Assembly: GCF_018130825.1 (NCBI RefSeq)
Contig: NZ_JAFCJS010000002.1
Span: 124,001 to 188,000 of the forward strand
Length of the DNA: 64,000 bases
Direction of reading: 5' to 3'
Source: Bradyrhizobium liaoningense
GTDB lineage: Bacteria; Pseudomonadota; Alphaproteobacteria; Rhizobiales; Xanthobacteraceae
Program-made: the position numbers and the translations under genes
In this document: positions 62,076 through 64,000 of the stretch, in pieces
Layout of the letters: every line of letters begins with the position of its first letter
How positions within the stretch are numbered: the first letter of the stretch is position 1
The notes under the pieces: generated by a model
Told to the model about the DNA's origin: nothing
What the model saw: the letters and a program-made list of their open reading frames with translations, nothing else
Databases searched by the model: none

Positions 62076-62798
62076 TCAATGGTCTCCGAAGCCGAAATAG
62101 GCCTGCTTCAGCCGGTCGTCCTTGACCATGTCGGCGGCCGCACCCTCGAGTACGATACGGCCGCCCCGGATGAGAACCATCCGTCCGCCCGTCATGAGGG
62201 CACGCGTCGAGCTCTGCTCGACAATCAACAGGGTAAGCTTGCGCTGGGCGCGCAGCCGTACCAGGATCTCGTAGACTTGGTCGATGATCTTCGGCGCAAG
62301 GCCGAGCGAGGGCTCGTCGATCGCCATGATGCGGGGCGCGGCCATCAAGGCGCGACCGATGACGAGCATCTGTTGCTGGCCGCCGGAGAGCATCCCTGCC
62401 GGAGTATGGCGGCGCTCGGCCAGCATCGGGAATTCCTCGTAGACAGAGTCGAGGTCGTCGGCAATCTTCCTGCGGTCAGTCCGCATGCCGGTACCGACCT
62501 TCAGGTTTTCCTCGATCGTCAGACCGCCGAAGACGCTGCGCCCTTCGGGCACCAGCGAAAAGCCGCGTCGCGCGATATCCTCTGGCGAGGCGCCGGTTAC
62601 CTTCGCGCCGTCGACGGTGATGGAGCCCGATGCCGGCGGCACGACGCCGGCGATGGCGTTGAGCAAGGTCGACTTGCCCGCGCCGTTCGGGCCGGTCACG
62701 AACAGGACCTCGCCCTCATCGATATTGAGCGTGACGCCGCGCAGGGCCGTCAGGCGCCCATAGCTGACCGTGATGTCGTTGACCGCGAGCAGCGTCAT
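62076..62798 (-). CDS. livF: LivF-type ABC ATPase (importer E)
   Basis: A 240-residue ATP-binding subunit. Walker A is GPNGAGKST, the signature is MLSGGQQQMLVIGRALM, Walker B is IMAIDEPSLGLAP and the switch region is LLIVEQSSTRALM, with S where an asparagine is usual. The ATG at 62798 overlaps the livG stop as ATGA. The longer open frame to 63104 overlaps livG out of frame. Confidence 0.92.
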   Translation of the reverse strand: MTLLAVNDITVSYGRLTALRGVTLNIDEGEVLFVTGPNGAGKSTLLNAIAGVVPPASGSITVDGAKVTGASPEDIARRGFSLVPEGRSVFGGLTIEENLKVGTGMRTDRRKIADDLDSVYEEFPMLAERRHTPAGMLSGGQQQMLVIGRALMAAPRIMAIDEPSLGLAPKIIDQVYEILVRLRAQRKLTLLIVEQSSTRALMTGGRMVLIRGGRIVLEGAAADMVKDDRLKQAYFGFGDH

Positions 62799-63568
62799 GA
62801 CGCAACGGCCTCTTCGGCGGCAATCGGCGGAATCAAGTCGTCGCGCCGCGTGCCCATATAGGCGTGCCGCACCTCGTCGCTGCTGCGAATTTGCGCGGGA
62901 GGGCCGACTTCGATGATCTGTCCGGAATCGAGGACGAAGATGCGTTCGCAGAGTTCGAGAACGAGGCCGATATTGTGTTCGATCAGAAGCACGCCGACGT
63001 TCAGCTCTCGGGCGATCCGCCGGATGATGGCGGCCAGATCGTGGCTCTCGTGCTCCGACATTCCTGCTGCGGGCTCGTCGAGCAGGAGGTAGCGCGGCGT
63101 GCACATGATGGCGCGGCCGATCGCAACGCGACGTTCGTCCGTGTAGGGCAGGGCGCCCGCGACGGTGTTGGCGAGATGAGAAATGCCGAGCCAGGCCATG
63201 ACGCGATCGGCTTCGGCGATCGCGTCGCGGCGGGTCTGGCCAAGGCCGACGCCGGTCACCTCAAGGTTGTCGATGACCGGGAGATCACGGAAAAGTCGAC
63301 CTGATTGGAATGTGCGTGCAACACCCGTTTGTCTGAGCTTGTGCGCCGCAATGCCGTTGATCGGCTCGCCCTCCAGTTCCAAGGTGCCTGCACCGACCGG
63401 TTGGAAACCCGTGAGCACATTAATAAGGGTGGTCTTGCCGGCGCCGTTGGGACCAATCAGGCCGGTGATGCGCCCGCGCGGCACGGCAAGGGTCACGTCG
63501 AACAGCGCTTTCAAGCCTTCGAATTGGACGCTGACTTTGCGAGCGACCAACTCCAAGCCATCGGACAT
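62795..63568 (-). CDS. livG: LivG-type ABC ATPase (importer E)
   Basis: A 257-residue ATP-binding subunit. Walker A is GPNGAGKTT, the signature region is ALPYTDERRVAIGRAIM (LPYxxxR in place of LSYGxQR), Walker B is YLLLDEPAAGMSEHE and the switch is LLIEHNIGLVLEL. The changed signature motif is unusual but lies in a region where LivG proteins vary. First gene of the operon, divergent from the LysR gene at 63669. Confidence 0.9.
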   Translation of the reverse strand: MSDGLELVARKVSVQFEGLKALFDVTLAVPRGRITGLIGPNGAGKTTLINVLTGFQPVGAGTLELEGEPINGIAAHKLRQTGVARTFQSGRLFRDLPVIDNLEVTGVGLGQTRRDAIAEADRVMAWLGISHLANTVAGALPYTDERRVAIGRAIMCTPRYLLLDEPAAGMSEHESHDLAAIIRRIARELNVGVLLIEHNIGLVLELCERIFVLDSGQIIEVGPPAQIRSSDEVRHAYMGTRRDDLIPPIAAEEAVAS

Positions 63569-63630
63569 CTATCAGCGCCTTCTCACCCAAAAACCGATGG
63601 ATTGATTTTTCCGTTCCACCGGGGGATTGT

Positions 63631-63667
63631 AAAATTCGAAATATCGTTCACTGATATCGGAAATTTT
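63631..63667. promoter_or_regulatory. LysR-type operator dyad in the divergent promoter
   Basis: ATATC (63641-63645), seven bases, GATAT (63653-63657) is a perfect inverted repeat that contains the LysR T-N11-A pattern. It extends imperfectly outward to AAAATT at 63631 and AATTTT at 63662-63667, matching at 11 of 15 positions per arm. It lies between the divergent livG start (63568) and the LysR ATG (63669), ending one base before the latter, so it could serve both autoregulation and control of the importer-Pxp operon. Confidence 0.65.
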
Positions 63668-63668
63668 G

Positions 63669-64000
63669 ATGTCTCTGACGTTCCGTCAGGTTCGGCACTT
63701 TATTGCAACGGCCGAGACAGGGCGGGTGTCGGCTGCGGCGGCAGCTCTGAACGTGACGCAGTCGGCAGTCACGGCGTCCATCAAGGCGCTCGAAGCCGAG
63801 CTCGGGCGCAAATTATTCGATCGTCACTCAAACGGCGTGACGCTGACCTTTGACGGACAGGAGTTCTTGCAGCGCGCCCGGGCGATCGAGGCCAGTGTGT
63901 CGGACGCGATGCGGGGCCCGCATCGCTGGGGATCACAGGTCGACGGAACGGTCGACGTGGCGGTCAGCTATACGATCGCCGGATATTTCCTGCCGCCACT
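63669..64000 (+). CDS. LysR-family regulator, partial (cut by window end)
   Basis: The first 110 residues of a LysR regulator. The helix-turn-helix is ETGRVSAAAAALNVTQSAVT, followed by SIKALEAELGRKLFDRHSNG and the start of the effector domain (GTVDVAVSYTIAGYFLPP). It is divergent from the importer E-Pxp operon and is its likely regulator. Residues match the LysR at 53269-54234 in both domains. The 3' part lies outside the window. Confidence 0.9.
   Translation, partial: MSLTFRQVRHFIATAETGRVSAAAAALNVTQSAVTASIKALEAELGRKLFDRHSNGVTLTFDGQEFLQRARAIEASVSDAMRGPHRWGSQVDGTVDVAVSYTIAGYFLPP

Overview
The window looks like the chromosome of a high-GC alphaproteobacterium, most likely Bradyrhizobium or a close relative. 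The reasons are the many amino-acid-type ABC importers with LysR-type regulators, the ATGA-coupled operons, and an amino acid:[carrier protein] ligase whose zinc-ligand positions coincide with those I recall for the Bradyrhizobium enzyme. No rRNA, tRNA, CRISPR array or insertion sequence was recognised. This species assignment is inference from protein character only.

Region A (about 1.7-11.1 kb) is a small biosynthetic cluster built from two divergent operons. The minus operon encodes two free-standing carrier proteins, each next to an AMP-forming acyl ligase, and ends in a truncated short-chain reductase. The plus operon encodes an acyl-CoA-dehydrogenase-like flavoprotein, the amino acid:[carrier protein] ligase, an O-acylhomoserine sulfhydrylase-like PLP enzyme and a MetA-like homoserine O-acyltransferase. 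Together they suggest an amino-acid- or homoserine-derived small molecule assembled on carrier proteins. Both outer edges are decayed: the reductase remnant on one side and a frameshifted acetyltransferase-like pseudogene on the other.

Region B (11.2-23.9 kb, plus strand) is a catabolic locus. It holds a complete branched-chain-amino-acid-type importer (SBP-H-M-G-F), an aminotransferase, a NAC-like LysR regulator, a hydantoinase/oxoprolinase A/B pair, an SDR and an HpcH-type aldolase. Two near-identical palindromes (GCCATA-N9-TATGGC, containing the NAC consensus ATA-N9-TAT) lie upstream of the importer and of the hydantoinase operon, so one regulator probably controls both.

Region C (24.4-35.6 kb, plus strand) is a second uptake and oxidation locus. 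It has a FAD amine/amino-acid oxidoreductase, a second importer with fused permeases, an XRE-cupin regulator, an ornithine-cyclodeaminase-like enzyme, and a 1105-residue fusion of a molybdopterin oxidoreductase with a flavin reductase and a [2Fe-2S] ferredoxin domain.

Region D (35.7-54.2 kb, minus strand) is a large operon-like array. It contains two hydantoinase/oxoprolinase A/B pairs, a three-subunit molybdenum hydroxylase, a ribose-type importer whose binding protein resembles TorT, and AraC and LysR regulators. Region E (54.4-64 kb) is a minus-strand operon with a third importer (G-F-H-M-SBP), then PxpA, a biotin carrier, a biotin carboxylase, PxpB and PxpC, which together look like a split urea-carboxylase-type or oxoprolinase system. 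A divergent LysR gene, cut by the window end, is a close relative of the LysR gene at 54.2 kb; a strong dyad sits in the divergent promoter. Overall the window combines one cryptic biosynthetic cluster with four nitrogen-scavenging catabolic loci that repeatedly use ATP-dependent lactam/imide-opening enzymes.
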